Part shown: in pieces, positions 46,294-60,151 of the stretch
How the letters are laid out: each line of letters begins with the position of its first letter
Position numbering within the stretch: the stretch's first letter is position 1
From: Coniella vitis
Taxonomy: Eukaryota; Ascomycota; Sordariomycetes; Diaporthales; Schizoparmaceae
Length of the DNA stretch: 64,000 bases
Direction: 5' to 3'
Assembly: GCA_011317545.1 (NCBI GenBank)
Contig: WUJK01000006.1
Location: 2,666,001-2,730,000, forward strand
Made by a program: the position numbers and the translations under genes
The notes under the pieces: generated by a model
The model's database searches: none
What the model saw: only the letters and a program-made list of their open reading frames with translations
Told to the model about the DNA's origin: nothing

Positions 46294-46600
46294 ATGGGCG
46301 ATCACATTCCTGCCAACCCCTCCGCGAACGTGCAGGGCAGCAACAGCAGCGTCGCCAGCAGCACAAGCAGCCGCAACGCGCTGCTCCAGACGCTGGGCAC
46401 CAGGCTCAGCCAACTCCGCAAGAACATGCCCGTCGGCGCCATGGCCGAGGCCTCGCCCTCGCGCACGCTCCCTGTGCGCTCAGCAGTCGACGGTGAGGCA
46501 GCCTCGGGAGCAGTAGCAGCAGCAGCCAACAGCAGCAGCAGCAGCGGCGGCGGCGGCGGCGGCAGCTCTGTGGAAATGACAGCAATCACAGCGATACAAT

Positions 46601-46685
<85 letters not shown>

Positions 46686-47856
46686 ACAGCCGGCCTCGTT
46701 CAATCCCGCGTCTGCCATTGAGCCGCACATCCTCGCCAAGCTGGACCCAGAATGGCTGAGCCTGTACGTGGAGCAGATGCTCGCCCACCCGCCGCCGCCG
46801 CGCGAAAAGATGACCATCGAGGCGATTCGCGCCAACGAGAAGCTGCTTGCGCCGCCGTGCTACCTGGATACCAAAGGATACCCGCGCACCGTCGACAAGG
46901 AGGTGATTTCAGAGGATGGCGAGGCTGTGCCCGTCCGGATGTACTATCCTGACGCCAAAGTGCATGGCCCCGGCCCGTATCCTGTGCATTTGAACTTCCA
47001 CGGTGGCGGCTTTGTGCTGGGCTCCTTGGGAAACGAGTCGACGCTTTGTTTGAGCATGTGTAATGGCGCGGGAGTGGTGGTGGTGGATGTGAATTATCGC
47101 CACTGTCCTGGTAAGTCAGCTGACCTTTATCCGCTCTCACAGACTCACTCTGGCTGCCTTCCACTCTTTTCCTTCTCTGCAATAGCCCCCTATCCTATCC
47201 CTTTCTTCATCTCTCCTCACTGACAACCCCGTCCAGAAACCGTCTGGGGCAAATGCTTCCAAGACGCCTTCGCCGTCCTCCAATGGGTCCGCTCCAAGGC
47301 CGGCCCGCTCAGCGTGCTCCGCGACTCCGTCTCGCTCGGCGGCATTTCCGCCGGCGGCACCATCACCCTCGTCCTCTCGCACCTCGCGCGCGACGCCCAG
47401 ATCCCGCTGCGGCTCATCATGCCCTCGGTCGCCGGCACCACGCGCCTGCTCACGCACGCGCACCTCTCCGAGTCGCGCTTCCACTCGGTCTACGAGTTCT
47501 ACCGCGGGCCCGTGCTGCCCTGGGCGAGCATCAAGTGGTTCGGCAGCCTGGCGCTGCCGCGCGCCCAGCTGCCCGCGCTCGAGGAAATGTGGCCCGCGTG
47601 GTGGTTCGCGCCGCTGGACGCGCCCAACTGGGACGGGCTGTGCCCGGCCTTCATCCGCACGGGCGAGTGCGATCCGCTGCGCGACGAGGGCGAGGCGTAC
47701 GGGCGCAAGCTGGTCGAGGCGGGCGTGCAGACGACGTTCAAGCGATATCGTGGCTCGGTGCACACGTTCATGTACTTCCAGGGCACGAGCAAGAAGCGGG
47801 AGTACGACGCGGATGCGATTGCTGCGTTGAAGGAGGCGCATTTTGGCAAGCACTAG
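46294..47856 (+). CDS. HSL-type alpha/beta hydrolase (fold-3 esterase/lipase)
   Basis: Exons 46294-47110 and 47237-47856 join in phase 1 (GTAAGT...GTCCAG); 478 residues. Hormone-sensitive-lipase family features are LNFHGGGFVLGS (oxyanion HGGG) and the nucleophile elbow GISAGGTITL. The acid is probably the Asp in GECDPLRDEGEAYG and the base the His in SVHTFMYFQG. The first 145 residues are low complexity: Gly run, NS repeats and about 20 Ser from an AGC run (46610-46682). It probably hydrolyses short-chain esters or lactones; substrate unknown. It ends 350 bp from the convergent UstYa-like gene, so a shared pathway is possible but unproven. No signal peptide. Confidence 0.9.
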
Positions 47857-48206
47857 GGGAGAGATGTGTGTGTGAGGGAGAGTGAGAGAGAGTTTGGGTG
47901 TGTATGTGATAATAAAGGGAAAACTAAAATTAACAAACAAAGAAAAGGCTGATGGATGGGCGAGGGAGCCAAAGTATGACATGTTTATGACTACGAGACA
48001 CAGGAAAAAGGTAATGATGGGATCATGATGGAGTATGACGGCAGTGTAATGATTCTAGAGCCCACAGAGCAATTTGAAAGGGGGCCTACACAGGATGGAT
48101 TGCCAAGCCCAATCCATGAACAGATACTTCTTCTCATGAGCAACCCACCCAGCAATCTCGTGCCCAAAAGCCCGAGGACAACAGCAAGACAAGACCGGCC
48201 TCTCGT
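47857..48206. other. Convergent 3' intergenic region
   Basis: Probable 3' UTRs of both neighbours; a GTGTGTG/GAGAGAG tract follows the hydrolase stop. No gene. Confidence 0.6.
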
Positions 48207-49311
48207 CTACAGATCCTCCACAGTATAGGCCCAGTCAGCCGGCGGCTGGACCTGGATCTTGTCCCACGCCGCGCTCGGCGGCTGGCCCGTATAGTCCACC
48301 ACTCTGCCGCCCTCGACATGCATCCGCTGGCTGCCCTCGACGTGCCGCCCGTACGCCCACTCGCTGATCTTGGCAAAGTCGCGGCAGACGTGCTGCGTCT
48401 CGGGCCGGATCGTCATCTGCGACGCCTCGACCCACTCCCACGTCGTGGCCGCCGTGTCCGCGTGGCAGAGCACGTCGCGGCGCACCGTCTCGAGGCAGTG
48501 GTCCACGTGGTGCCACTTGTGGTAGTCGACTGTGCCGTCCGCGCGGACGAGCGACGAGTTGTACCGGCGGGGGTAGATGTGGCGCCGCAGCACGGACAGG
48601 CAGTGGAGCACGTGGAAGACGGACAGGCCGACGACGTAGTCGGCCGTGTGGGCGGGGTCGGGCGCGTGTTCAGTGGCGAAGGGGAGCTGGGAGGCGGTCG
48701 AGGCGTCGATCCAGAGGTAGTTGCCGTCTTGTTGGCGGTGGTGTTGTTAGTGTTTTTGGATATAGCACGGCAGAGAGTGGCAGTGGTCTTCACACACCTT
48801 CGTACTTGTTCCAGAGATGGTCCTTGTGGGCATCGGGCCAGCCTTGGTATTCGGACTCTGGATAGTCCTCGCTGGCGTAGGTGGTCTCGATGTGATATTC
48901 AATGGCTTCCTCGGCCAGTGCTTTGAGCAGAGTAGGGACCCATCAGCACAACTTGGAGCCAGCTAGACACACTGGACGGCAGAGAGACTCACTATACATC
49001 AACTCGGAGCCGGGAACACGAGGAGGAGTCGCTCTGCTGCCCAACTCGTGAGCCAGTACAATGATCACCACCGCAAGCACAATATTGATCAGCCAAGGCA
49101 GCAGGCGGAAAGCCAGTGATGACCACCCTCTCTTGGTGTTTCTGGAAAGACGCTTTGCTGGATTGGCATTGCTCGCGGCAAAGCCTTCCATCTTGGTCTT
49201 TAGTATAAAGGGCAGCGTCTCGCCTGTGATCTCGAGGTCGTCCGCGTCGAAACTCTCCGTCTGGCTCGCCATGGGCGGTGCTGGTGCTGGCTTGATGCGG
49301 TCGAAGGGCAT
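48207..49311 (-). CDS. UstYa-family (DUF3328) oxidase-like membrane protein
   Basis: Three exons on the minus strand, 49311-48993, 48920-48798 and 48727-48207, all join in phase 1; 320 residues. A cytosolic N-terminus precedes one membrane helix (LPWLINIVLAVVIIVLAHEL, about 77-96). Both family motifs HxxHC are present: FHVLHCLSVLRR and HVDHCLETVRR. Characterised members (UstYa, UstYb in ustiloxin; others in cyclochlorotine-type clusters) carry out oxidative cyclisation or chlorination/hydroxylation on ribosomal or nonribosomal peptides, probably with copper bound by these motifs. The next gene is an esterase. I found no precursor peptide with KR-flanked repeats nearby, so the pathway is unknown. 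Intron donors include a weaker GTGTGT. Confidence 0.88.
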
Positions 49312-50696
49312 TTTGGGCGGCTCAAGTTGGCAAAGCAATATCTTGGTTGTAGTGTGCTTGTTGTTTCCTGGCTTCGCTTTGCAAGTTGTTGACAGCAATG
49401 CAGCGTTTGGGCCTTGATGCCGTCAAAGGGACCGCCACACCATTGTCACCCGTTTACGGTAAGGTCTCCATTCAATAGGCCCTTGATGGAGCACAAGTAC
49501 ATTTGTCAGTCAACTGCATCTCCTGTCTTATTTCTCTTTCTCTCTCATGGAAGAGTTCAACCAGAAGACTCGCAAAACGTGCAAAGGAAGGCTTTCCCAT
49601 ATTTAACCAATCTGTTGTGGAGTGTATGTAGTGTTGGTGGAACTATAATATGATCGATCTATAATATTGTCTGGCCTGGCCGACCATCTGTTTCCAGAGT
49701 TATAAGCGTTGTTCTTCGGAACTTCAAGGAAAGTAGAGGATTGGCTTTATTTTCATCTCTTTATTGTATTCCTACTCCCTCACGTTATTGCTGATAACCC
49801 TCAATTACAACAAGGCTCAGAAATCCTGGCGTGGACAGTAGGCTACCGTCTACCGCGTTTTAAAAAAATAAAACAAAAAAAATACAAAGAAGACGAAAGG
49901 AGTAAAAGGAAAATTAAAAATTAAAAATTTGAGTATCAACCATTGGCCCCAAGTAATATTTGTATACGACCCTGCAGATTGAACTGCCCGTTACCGTAGC
50001 CACAGCGCGGTGTGCAGAGAAGGAGAATGAATGCAATCCGTGACTATTGATATTAACCAAGGAAATCCACCGTTAAATCTACAGTCACTCACCTTGCATA
50101 CACTAGACAACCAGCATCATGGTGAAGACATGATTCGATCATTCTCCCCTCAAGTGAGGCCATTCCCACTTCGGAGCCAGGACCAGGGTTGGGGTTGCCA
50201 GCGGGATGACACGCATCCAGTGGGCCAGCGCTGTTCCATAGCAGACCACTCAAGGGCACTTAGCCTCGAGGCAGACCCCTGCCAGTGACGCATCCATTGT
50301 GACAGACATCTGCACAGGCCTGGAGAAGCACAGCCAAGGCCTGCCATAGCACACTACCTGCTGGTATAGCTTCTTGAGAAGCCCCACACTAACCCCAAGG
50401 GCGGCGGATTTTGTGACCTTCGTCACCGGCCAAGCCACGTTCTCAAGCTTGCCTGCTTGCCAACTTTCCGAACCCACTCTTGAGCACCCAGCCCGCCAGC
50501 CTTTTTTGTCTCTGGTGTTTTTCCCCTTCCTCTCTCAAAACCCTCACAACCCACCAAGCTCTTGACCCAGCACAAGACCACCCTGCGCTGCTGCCACCAC
50601 CTCTACAACAACATCTCAGCAACCTCTTAGTCTCATCCAGAATATTGCATTCCACTCTCACCACTCCGTCGCCAAGCTCCCCGAGATCCAGCAACA
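49312..50696. other. Divergent intergenic region, no gene seen
   Basis: Should contain the promoters of the UstYa-like and TMEM33-like genes. AT-rich around 49.7-49.95 kb with an A-rich tract at 49860-49930. No gene supported. Confidence 0.5.
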
Positions 50697-51976
50697 ATGG
50701 CGCCCCCTCCACCGGCAACCATGCCTCTGACGCAGCGTCTTCTGACAGTTGCCCAGACCCTCCAGTGTAAGTCTGCCAGTCCTGAGGCATTGCAATGGCA
50801 AACAAGTGGCCTGGTCTCAAGGAGTTGACCTGTTGACTGACCCTTTGTGTGCGCAAAACAGTTGCCTGGTTCATTGGGTGCGTGTCCTTTTCCCTTGGGG
50901 CTCCCCCAGCTGCCAAAGCCCTCGTCCCGAACCGGCCATGTGACAGCTAGCCAAAACAAGCACCCCAGCTGTCCTCACATCCTGATTCTCAAGCCTCGGG
51001 CGCTGCTTGAGCTGGCTGCAGTTGGGCTGTAGGCCAAGCAGACCAGTGGTCGACAAGCAGCACACAGCAGACAAGCTCTATAGTGGACCATCATTTGCTG
51101 ACATTTTCCTTGTTCTGTGCAGCCACCTCACCCTCCTCTTCTGCATCTTCCGCTATTCCCTGTCCCAGATCCGCTTCAACCACTACAGCCGCATGGCCAA
51201 GTTTTCGTACCGCTTGGCCTTTGTCGCAGCTGCGGTCACCTACGGAATCGTCGTCTACAAGACTCTCCGCGCTCGCGCCAAGGCCGGCATGAAGCTTACT
51301 CCGCAGGTTGCCGTCTCCCTGGTCGCTGACGAGAACGTGCAGTACCTGCGTATGTCTTCGCGTGCTCCTGCGCTTTTGTATACTTGTGCAATTGCAACTG
51401 GCTGACTTGCCCTCCCCTGTCACAGTCCTCGGCCTGGTCTGGCTTCTCTCGCCTCAGTACTACCTGGCTCTGCTGCCCTTCGGTGTCTACTCGGTCTTCC
51501 ACGTTGCGACTTACACTCGCTCCACTGTCATTCCGACCATCATCCCCCCCGAGCAGACTGGCACAACCGACAGTGCCGCTGGCTCCAAGCCCCAGTACAA
51601 GACGCATCCCATTGCGGATGCCATTGGCAACTTCGTCAAGGAGTACTACGACCTCTCCATGTCCCTTGTCGCTGGCCTCGAGATTGCCGTCTGGGTTCGC
51701 CTGCTGGTCTCGGCTGTTCTCTTCCAACGCAGGAGCTGGATCCTGATCGCCATTTACACTGCCTTCCTGCGCGCCCGCTTCAGCCAGAGCACCCATGTCC
51801 AGAACTCGCTTGCCAACATTGAGGCCCGTATTGACAACCAAGTCGGCGCCCAGGGCACTCCTCCCGTTGCTCGCCAGGTCTGGGATGGTGTCAAGGGAGG
51901 TGTGAGGCAGTTCCACGCGGCCACCGACCCCGCTCGCTACTCGGGTGGCGCTGCTGCTCCCAAGAAGACTACCTAA
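50697..51976 (+). CDS. TMEM33/Pom33/Tts1-family ER and nuclear-envelope membrane protein
   Basis: Four exons, 50697-50766, 50862-50877, 51123-51349 and 51426-51976, join in phases 1, 2 and 1; 287 residues. Exon 2 is only 16 nt and encodes FAWFIG with split end codons. The sequence MPLTQRLLTVAQTLQ-FAWFIG-HLTLLFCIFRYSL is typical of the family, with further membrane segments VLGLVWLLSPQYYLALLPFGVYSVFHV and SLVAGLEIAVWVRLLVSAVLF, and the C-terminal RQVWDGVKGG amphipathic part. Yeast Pom33 and fission yeast Tts1 shape tubular ER and help nuclear pore distribution; the same housekeeping role is expected here. All four splice pairs have consensus donors (GTAAGT, GTGCGT, GTATGT). Confidence 0.92.
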
Positions 51977-53182
51977 GTGCGGCCACCTTGTTTGGAGTCC
52001 CATTGAGCACAAGTAAAGGGCGTGAACAAAAGACCACAGCAAAACTTTGGTCCACAGGAGATCAAGATGTCTGGACCTCACTTGGGCTGCTTGATGGACC
52101 CGGCAATATGGGAGTCTACAATATTTTCGGAGGATGGGAGCACGTTTGGTGCGAGTGCTGTGGCCCTTGGGGCCTGGCTGACGGCACGGGGAGACGACGG
52201 ATGAGACGACGGACGAAATGGCAAGAACTTTTTTTTCGAGAAATGAGAAATGTTGGTTCCGTTGCGGAAATGGCGCGTTGAAGGAGGGAGTTTATACTGG
52301 TCACACGTGGGTTCCGGAGTCTCGTTATGAATCCTGCATCTTTCATATGGCGGAGGAGTTTGTGGCAATTGGCAAGAACAGAGTACTGTTTGTAGTGTAA
52401 CTGGCAATGAACGGTGATTTCAATCCTTTACACATTGACCTCGCCATCGTTTTTTGCATGCTGCATTTGTGCACAAATACGAGCATCGTAGGCCGGCCCT
52501 TTCTTTGCTACTGGCTGCTGTGGTTGAGGTGGAGGCCCATGACAGCTGCTACAGGGATCAAGTTCAGGGCCCCGGGCCCCACTGCAATAGAGGGGTCAGC
52601 AAGTGCTATAAGTGTGCCAGCAGCGCCAGCATACAGTACTGTAGGCTCTTGGCCCCACTATAGCTTCCCCAAGGTGTGCTCCAGAATTACCGCCACACGG
52701 CTACCAACCCGGTCCAAAGTCCCCTAGAAAGGTTATGACGTAGAGCCATGATGCCACTGCCATTTTTGTTGGTGAGATCAGATCTACAAGCGGCACTTCC
52801 AAGGAAAATGCAAAACCACCCATTTTTGGGTTCGGTACGACAGAGTCTTGTCCGCATTTCAGCTGGGTCCACCACTTACGAAATCAATTGGGCTGCTCTC
52901 TGCCTTTCTACAGATCCAGTCCGCCAGGGTCTCCCCTTTCCTCTGACTCCATCCATGACACAATACGTTGGCTACTTTGAGAGCACATTTCTACTCTGAT
53001 TGTCGCACCGCCCGGTCAAGACGCGACCAAACGCGCCAACACGGCCGTGATTGCATGAGCATAGAGTCGAGATACCCTAAACCGTAACCTACATTGCGAA
53101 GAGACTTTACCGATTAGATTCAGTATACCGCCAAACGAGACCGTGATCGGCTCAACAAACCAGAGCCTACATCACGTCGAGG
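51977..53182. other. Intergenic, no gene seen
   Basis: 3' UTR of the TMEM33-like gene and promoter of the PTEN-like gene. Small ORFs only. Confidence 0.55.
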
Positions 53183-55322
53183 ATGGCGTCTCTGTTGCGG
53201 CAAATCGTCGCAGGCCCTCGTGCCAAACACGCAGAGACGGGCCTGGACCTCTGTTATGTCACGGACAACATCATTGTCACGTAAGGCTTGTACTCCGTAC
53301 TCCACTTCCGAAGCTCTCGACTACTCGGTTGTCTTTGCCCTTGCTAACGGGTGGACTGCGACCAACAGCTCCGGTCCAAGCCAAACATACCCGCAGCGCG
53401 CGTACCGCAACCCACTTGATCGCCTCGTCACCTTTCTCGACGCCAAACATGGCGACAACTGGGCAATATGGGAGTTTCGTGCCGAGGGCACGGGCTACCC
53501 TGACGAGGCTGTCTATGGGAGAATACGCCACTACCCCTGGCCAGACCACCACCCGCCCCCGTTTCGACTTGTTCCCATGATCATGGCTAGCATGCGCAAC
53601 TGGCTGAATGGAGAAGATGTCGGCCACGAGAAGCAACAAGGACAAGAGGCTATACCGTCTGCAAACAAGGACAAGGACAAGGACGCGAACAAGAGAGTGG
53701 TGGTTGTACACTGCAAGGCTGGGAAAGGCCGCTCAGGCACCGTGACCTGCTCCTACCTCATCTCCCAGTGTGGCTGGAAGGCCGAGGACGCCCTTGCTCG
53801 CTTCACGGAGCGGAGGATGCGGCCCAAGTTCGGGGCTGGTGTCTCGATTCCTTCCCAGCTGCGGTGGGTCAGCTACGTCGACCGCTGGACAAAGGGTGGC
53901 AAAAAGTATGTCGACCGGGAGATTGAGATTCTCGAGGTGCACGTCTGGGGGCTGCGGCACGGCGTCAAGGTGGCCATAGAAGGCTTCGCCGAGGAAGGCA
54001 AGAAGATGGTGGTGCTACACACATTCAACAAGACGGAAAGAATAATTATACAGGGCGATGCTCCCGGCGGCGCGGGTGTACTCGACTTTGTGGGCGATGC
54101 GCTAAGCCCACAGGGCGACGACAACGAGACTTACAAGGAAGAGGATTACAAGGCCGTGGTAGAAGATCAAGAGAGGCAAGGAAGAGATGCCGACGTTGAC
54201 TCGAGCAACGCATCACCACCATCCCGCAGCTCCTCAAAGATCCGCTCTCGTACTAGCCTGCTCCTCCAGCGCAACCACAGCGCCAAACCAGCCTCGCCAT
54301 CGACCAGGACCAAGACCATCAATCCCGCCGATTTCGCCCCATCCGAGGCGTCCACAGCCGCCGCATCTACTGGTCTGCTCGACTCGACCACCACCACCAC
54401 CACCACCACCCCTACTACCTCTTCCCAGCCCTCGCTTCCGCGAACCAACACAATGGCTTCGAGCGCTGAGCCAGGCGGCATGGCCGTCATCTTCAAGCCC
54501 GAGTCGCCAGTTCACGTCGCCAGCTCCGACGTCTGCGTCTCGCTTGAGCGGCGGAACCGCGCACCAGCGTACATGGGCCTGACGATGGTGACTGCGGTTG
54601 CGCACGTGTGGTTCAACACATTCTTCGAGGGCAACGGCCCCGAGCAAGACGGCCAGGCAGACGACAGCGGCGTGCTTGAGATTGAGTGGGAAAAGATGGA
54701 CGGCATCAAGGGCAGTTCCAGAAAAGGCACCAAGGCTGCCGACAAGATCAGTGTTGTCTGGCGGGTCGCTGGCGCCCAAGGACCGTCGTCTACTACTACC
54801 GAGATTACTCCTGGAATGGTGGTCACAGAACCGGGTGAAGGGAGCCCGGTGCCGCAGATGAAACCTGCAGACTGGCATGGCGCCGACCCTGGTGACCCAG
54901 ACCAGGGCAGGACTCTTGGTCTGAGGGCTGCTGATCCGGGAAGCGAGACGGTCAGCAAGGCGAGCAGTATACGCAGTCAGGATGGACACACGTCTATGAC
55001 GACGGGCGCTAATGGTGCCGCAGATACTGCTGCAGAAGGGTCGGACGATGAGAGTCTCAAGGGTGTCAAGAGCTTTGGGCCTGCTGGTGAGGCAGAGCTG
55101 GACCGCTCTCCTGGTGATGGACATATTTCTTCAGCAGCCACGGGAAACATACCGGCCGCTGGGAATGGACAGGCTGAGGGGAGCAAGGAGGAGCTGACAG
55201 AACATGAAAAGAAGGTCGAGGCTACAAAAGGACACGCCCAAGATCCTGAAGCGGCGAGCGGCGCTGCAACGTCACGGAGACAGTTAGAGCGAGAGAAAGA
55301 AGAGGTATCGGCGGCACATTAA
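53183..55322 (+). CDS. PTEN-like phosphoinositide 3-phosphatase
   Basis: Exons 53183-53280 and 53369-55322 join in phase 2 (GTAAGG...CAACAG); 683 residues. The N-terminus (LLRQIVAGPRAKHAETGLDLCYVTDNIIVT) matches fungal PTEN/Tep1. The P-loop is HCKAGKGRSGT at about 147-157, with both Lys residues that favour phosphoinositide substrates. HYPWPDHHPPP supplies the WPD-type loop Asp. A C2-like domain follows (about 215-500: VDREIEILEVHVWGLRHGVKVAIEGF, then PESPVHVASSDVCVSLERR and HVWFNTFFEGNG). It is interrupted by a long Ser/Thr-rich insertion with a run of eight Thr. A charged insertion (KQQGQEAIPSANKDKDKD) sits before the P-loop. The last 150 residues are acidic and disordered. It should dephosphorylate PI(3,4,5)P3 at membranes. 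Confidence 0.93.
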
Positions 55323-57419
<2,097 letters not shown>

Positions 57420-59313
57420 ATGGCGATACTCAACCACATCAGTGATACGCTCGCCCCCTTCTTCACCACGTCTGCGTCTTCTTCTTCTTCCTCCATCCAC
57501 GCTCTTCTCATCCTTCCCCCCGTCCTCCTCACCGTCTACATCCTCGTCAACGAAGTCATCCGCTACCGCGCCCGTGTCCCGGGCATGCAGGGCCCGCCGG
57601 GCCTGCCCTTGATAGGAAACCTGCTCGCAACGCGCACCAACGCCGCGGCGCAGTACAAAGCCTGGGCCAAGACGTACGGCGATGTGTACCAGGTGCAAAT
57701 GGGCAACGTGCCCGTTGTGGTGGTCAACAGCGCAAAGGCGGCCAAGGCGCTGTGGGTGGGCCAGTCGCAGGCTTTGAGCAGCAGGCCTGTCACGTATACT
57801 TTTCACAAGGTGATTGGTTTCCCTTTGTCTTTCTTCCTTCTTTTCCCTTCTTATTCTTCTTTTTGGCTTCGTTTCTTTCTTGTCTTCCATCAAGTGAGGA
57901 AGAGGCTTGGCTGACACAGAAAACGGTCCGTGGCTGTAAACAGGTCGCCTCCACAACAGCCGGCCTCACAATCGGCACCTCCCCCTACGACGAGTCCCTC
58001 AAGCGCCGCAAGAAGGGCGTCGCCGTCGCCGTCAACAAGCCCGCCCTTGCAAGCTACGCGCCCTACCTCGACGTGGAATCGCGCACGTTCCTCCGCGACC
58101 TGCTCGCGCACGGCGGCTCCGGGACCACGCCCATCGACCCGCTGCCCTTCATCCAGCGCCTCTCGCTCAGCCTTGCGGTGACCATCAACTGGGGCGTGCG
58201 CATCCCGTCCGTCGCGGACGCGCGCTTTCGCGAAATCGTCGCCGTGGAAGAGGAGCTGAACCGGTTCCGCTCGACGACGGGCAATTTGCAGGACTACGTG
58301 CCTCTGCTGCGGCTCAACCCGATCAACCTGCACTCTGCGCGCGCCCGAGAGATGCGTGGGCGGAGAGATGCCTACTTGGCAAAGTTCAACGGCGACCTGG
58401 CGCAAAAGGTGCGGCAGGGAACCAACAAGCCGTGTATCCAGGCCAACGTGATCACGTACAAGGAGGAGCCGCTCACCGAGACGGAGCTGACGAGCATCAG
58501 TCTGAGCATGCTGGGCGGCGGCTTCGAGACGGTCTCGAGCACGGTGCAGTGGAGCGTGGGCTGGCTGGCGCAGCATCCCGAGGAGCAAGAGCGGGCGTTC
58601 CAGGAGATTCAAGCGTTTCAGCGGGCGGGCGGCGGCGGCGCTCGCACTGCGGATGGCGAAGCAGACCAGTTGGGCGACGCGGCGGATGAGCTGAAATGTG
58701 CATATATCAGTGCCATGGCCAAGGAAGCGCTGCGATATTTCACTGTCATTCCGCTGAATCTGCCGCGGGAATCGACGAGGGATATCCAGTACGAAGGGAA
58801 GTTGATCCCCAAGGGCACCACAGTGTATATGAACGCTGAAGCCTGTAATAACGGTCAGTCCTTTCTCTCTTTTTTTGTCTGTTTCTTTTTGAAACATCTT
58901 GTCCTTTTTCTCTATCGCATCTTCATGCTGTGGTGGCAGACCAGCTGACAGAGATGCACAACCCAGACGAGGATGTCTGGGACGACCCCCACGTCTTCCG
59001 ACCCGCTCGATGGCTCGAGAAACCGGATGCCACTGTCTTCACCTTTGGCCTGGGCTACAGAATGTGTGCTGGCCACCTGCTAGCCATGCGAGAGCTGTAC
59101 ATTATCTTCATGCGGCTCATCACGAGCTTCAAGTTGGAGCCGCATGGCAACGCCGACTTTGACCCAGCACACGGCGGCAAGAACCCGCGTGATCTAATCA
59201 AGGCACCAGACAATTACAAGGTGTACTGCGTGCCCAGAGATGAGAAGGTTCTGAGGGGCCTGCTGAAGGATTTGGAGGACAAGGAGGATGCTGAGATTGG
59301 CGAGAAGATATAG
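57420..59313 (+). CDS. Cytochrome P450, CYP504-like
   Basis: Exons 57420-57809, 57944-58853 and 58940-59313 join in phases 0 and 1; 557 residues. An N-terminal membrane anchor (HALLILPPVLLTVYILVNEVI) precedes the hinge MQGPPGLPLIGNLL. The ExxR helix is KEALRYF and the haem loop FTFGLGYRMCAGH, with the Cys thiolate ligand. The I-helix reads SMLGGGFETVSSTVQW, with Glu-Thr where many P450s have Asp-Thr. The segment SRPVTYTFHK-VASTTAGLTIGTSPYDESLKRRKKG resembles phenylacetate hydroxylases (CYP504; phacA/phacB type), so aromatic-acid hydroxylation is the best guess. An insertion AGGGGARTADGEADQLGDA lies before the K-helix. Intron 1 has a weaker GTGATT donor. ER-bound and needs a P450 reductase. 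Confidence 0.88.
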
Positions 59314-59403
59314 AAGGAGTGGAAGAGCCAGATCAAAGAGAAGAGGGAGGAGGAGCGGCGCGAGGGCTGGTTGCCAGGGTTCTGGCACAGTGTCAGCAGG
59401 GTT

Positions 59404-59414
59404 GGGGTTAGGGT
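59404..59414. promoter_or_regulatory. Telomere-repeat-like box (GGGGTTAGGGT) upstream of rhodanese gene
   Basis: Lies about 120 bp upstream of ATG 59533, in the short spacer after the P450. Same type of box as upstream of eEF1B-beta and the MDP-1-like gene. Confidence 0.45.
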
Positions 59415-59532
59415 ATTAGCAGCCACTATGTATCCACGGCAACTCCCCAATTGATGCCATTCCAAGCTTGACGAAACACTTTGCCAAATTGCAGCAAGCC
59501 CCGACGTGAAGTTCCGTTTCTTCTTCAACTCG

Positions 59533-60151
59533 ATGAGTACCGTAATTCGGCGCGCCATGTCTCGCTTCACCATTGCAAATCTGCCTCGCATGGAGGTGAC
59601 TGCCCTCTCTGAGCAGCTGCTGGCCCTCAAGGCGCCCGACAACTCGATTGCTGTCGTCGATGTGCGTGATGGAGGTTCGTCAGCGTCTTCCCCTTTCTGC
59701 CTTTTCTGCGCCTTGATACAGAACCTCTCGCTGACTTGCATGCACAACAGATCACATTGGAGGCCACATCAAAGGATCCCGCTGGGTCCCCTCGCACCAA
59801 TTCGACGAATGGTTGCCGACCCTCCTCCGCCAGCTCCAAGACACAAAGACCGTCGTCTTCCACTGCGCTCTGTCGAAACAACGAGGCCCCAGCGCCGCGC
59901 TCAAGTACATCCGCGAACGCGAGGAGCAGTACGGTGCCGAGTCTGTCGCCGCGCCAGAAGGCGAAGGGACAGCAGCAGCAACCGCAAACAGTGGAGAGGC
60001 CAACAACGACAAAGCAAGTGGAGACAAGAAGCAGCCGGTCGCACAGAAGGTCTGTGTCCTTCGAGGTGGCTTCTCGCGCTGGCAAGAGTCGCATGGCCCG
60101 GATGAGAGGCTCACCGAGGCCTATGTCAAGGATCTCTGGGCGGACTATTGA
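59533..60151 (+). CDS. Rhodanese/Cdc25-type phosphatase (Ych1/Ibp1-like)
   Basis: Exons 59533-59674 and 59751-60151 join in phase 1 (GTTCGT...CAACAG); 180 residues. One rhodanese domain: NSIAVVDVRDG then DHIGGHIKGSRWVPS across the intron, the active-site loop VVFHCALSKQRGP (Cys about residue 86, CX5R with six-residue loop HCALSKQR) and VLRGGFSRWQ. The CX5R loop and length match the small Cdc25-like proteins Ych1 (budding yeast) and Ibp1 (fission yeast), which have phosphatase or arsenate-reductase-like activity. An Ala/Gly/Asn/Lys-rich low-complexity insertion (EGEGTAAATANSGEANNDKA) separates the active site from the last helix. An ATG 27 bp downstream (MSRFTIANL) is an alternative start. Confidence 0.9.

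Noticed and set aside
47137..47982. 281-codon minus-strand ORF
   Set aside because: Antisense shadow of the esterase exon 2.
57890..58897. 335-codon minus-strand ORF
   Set aside because: Antisense shadow of the P450 exon 2.
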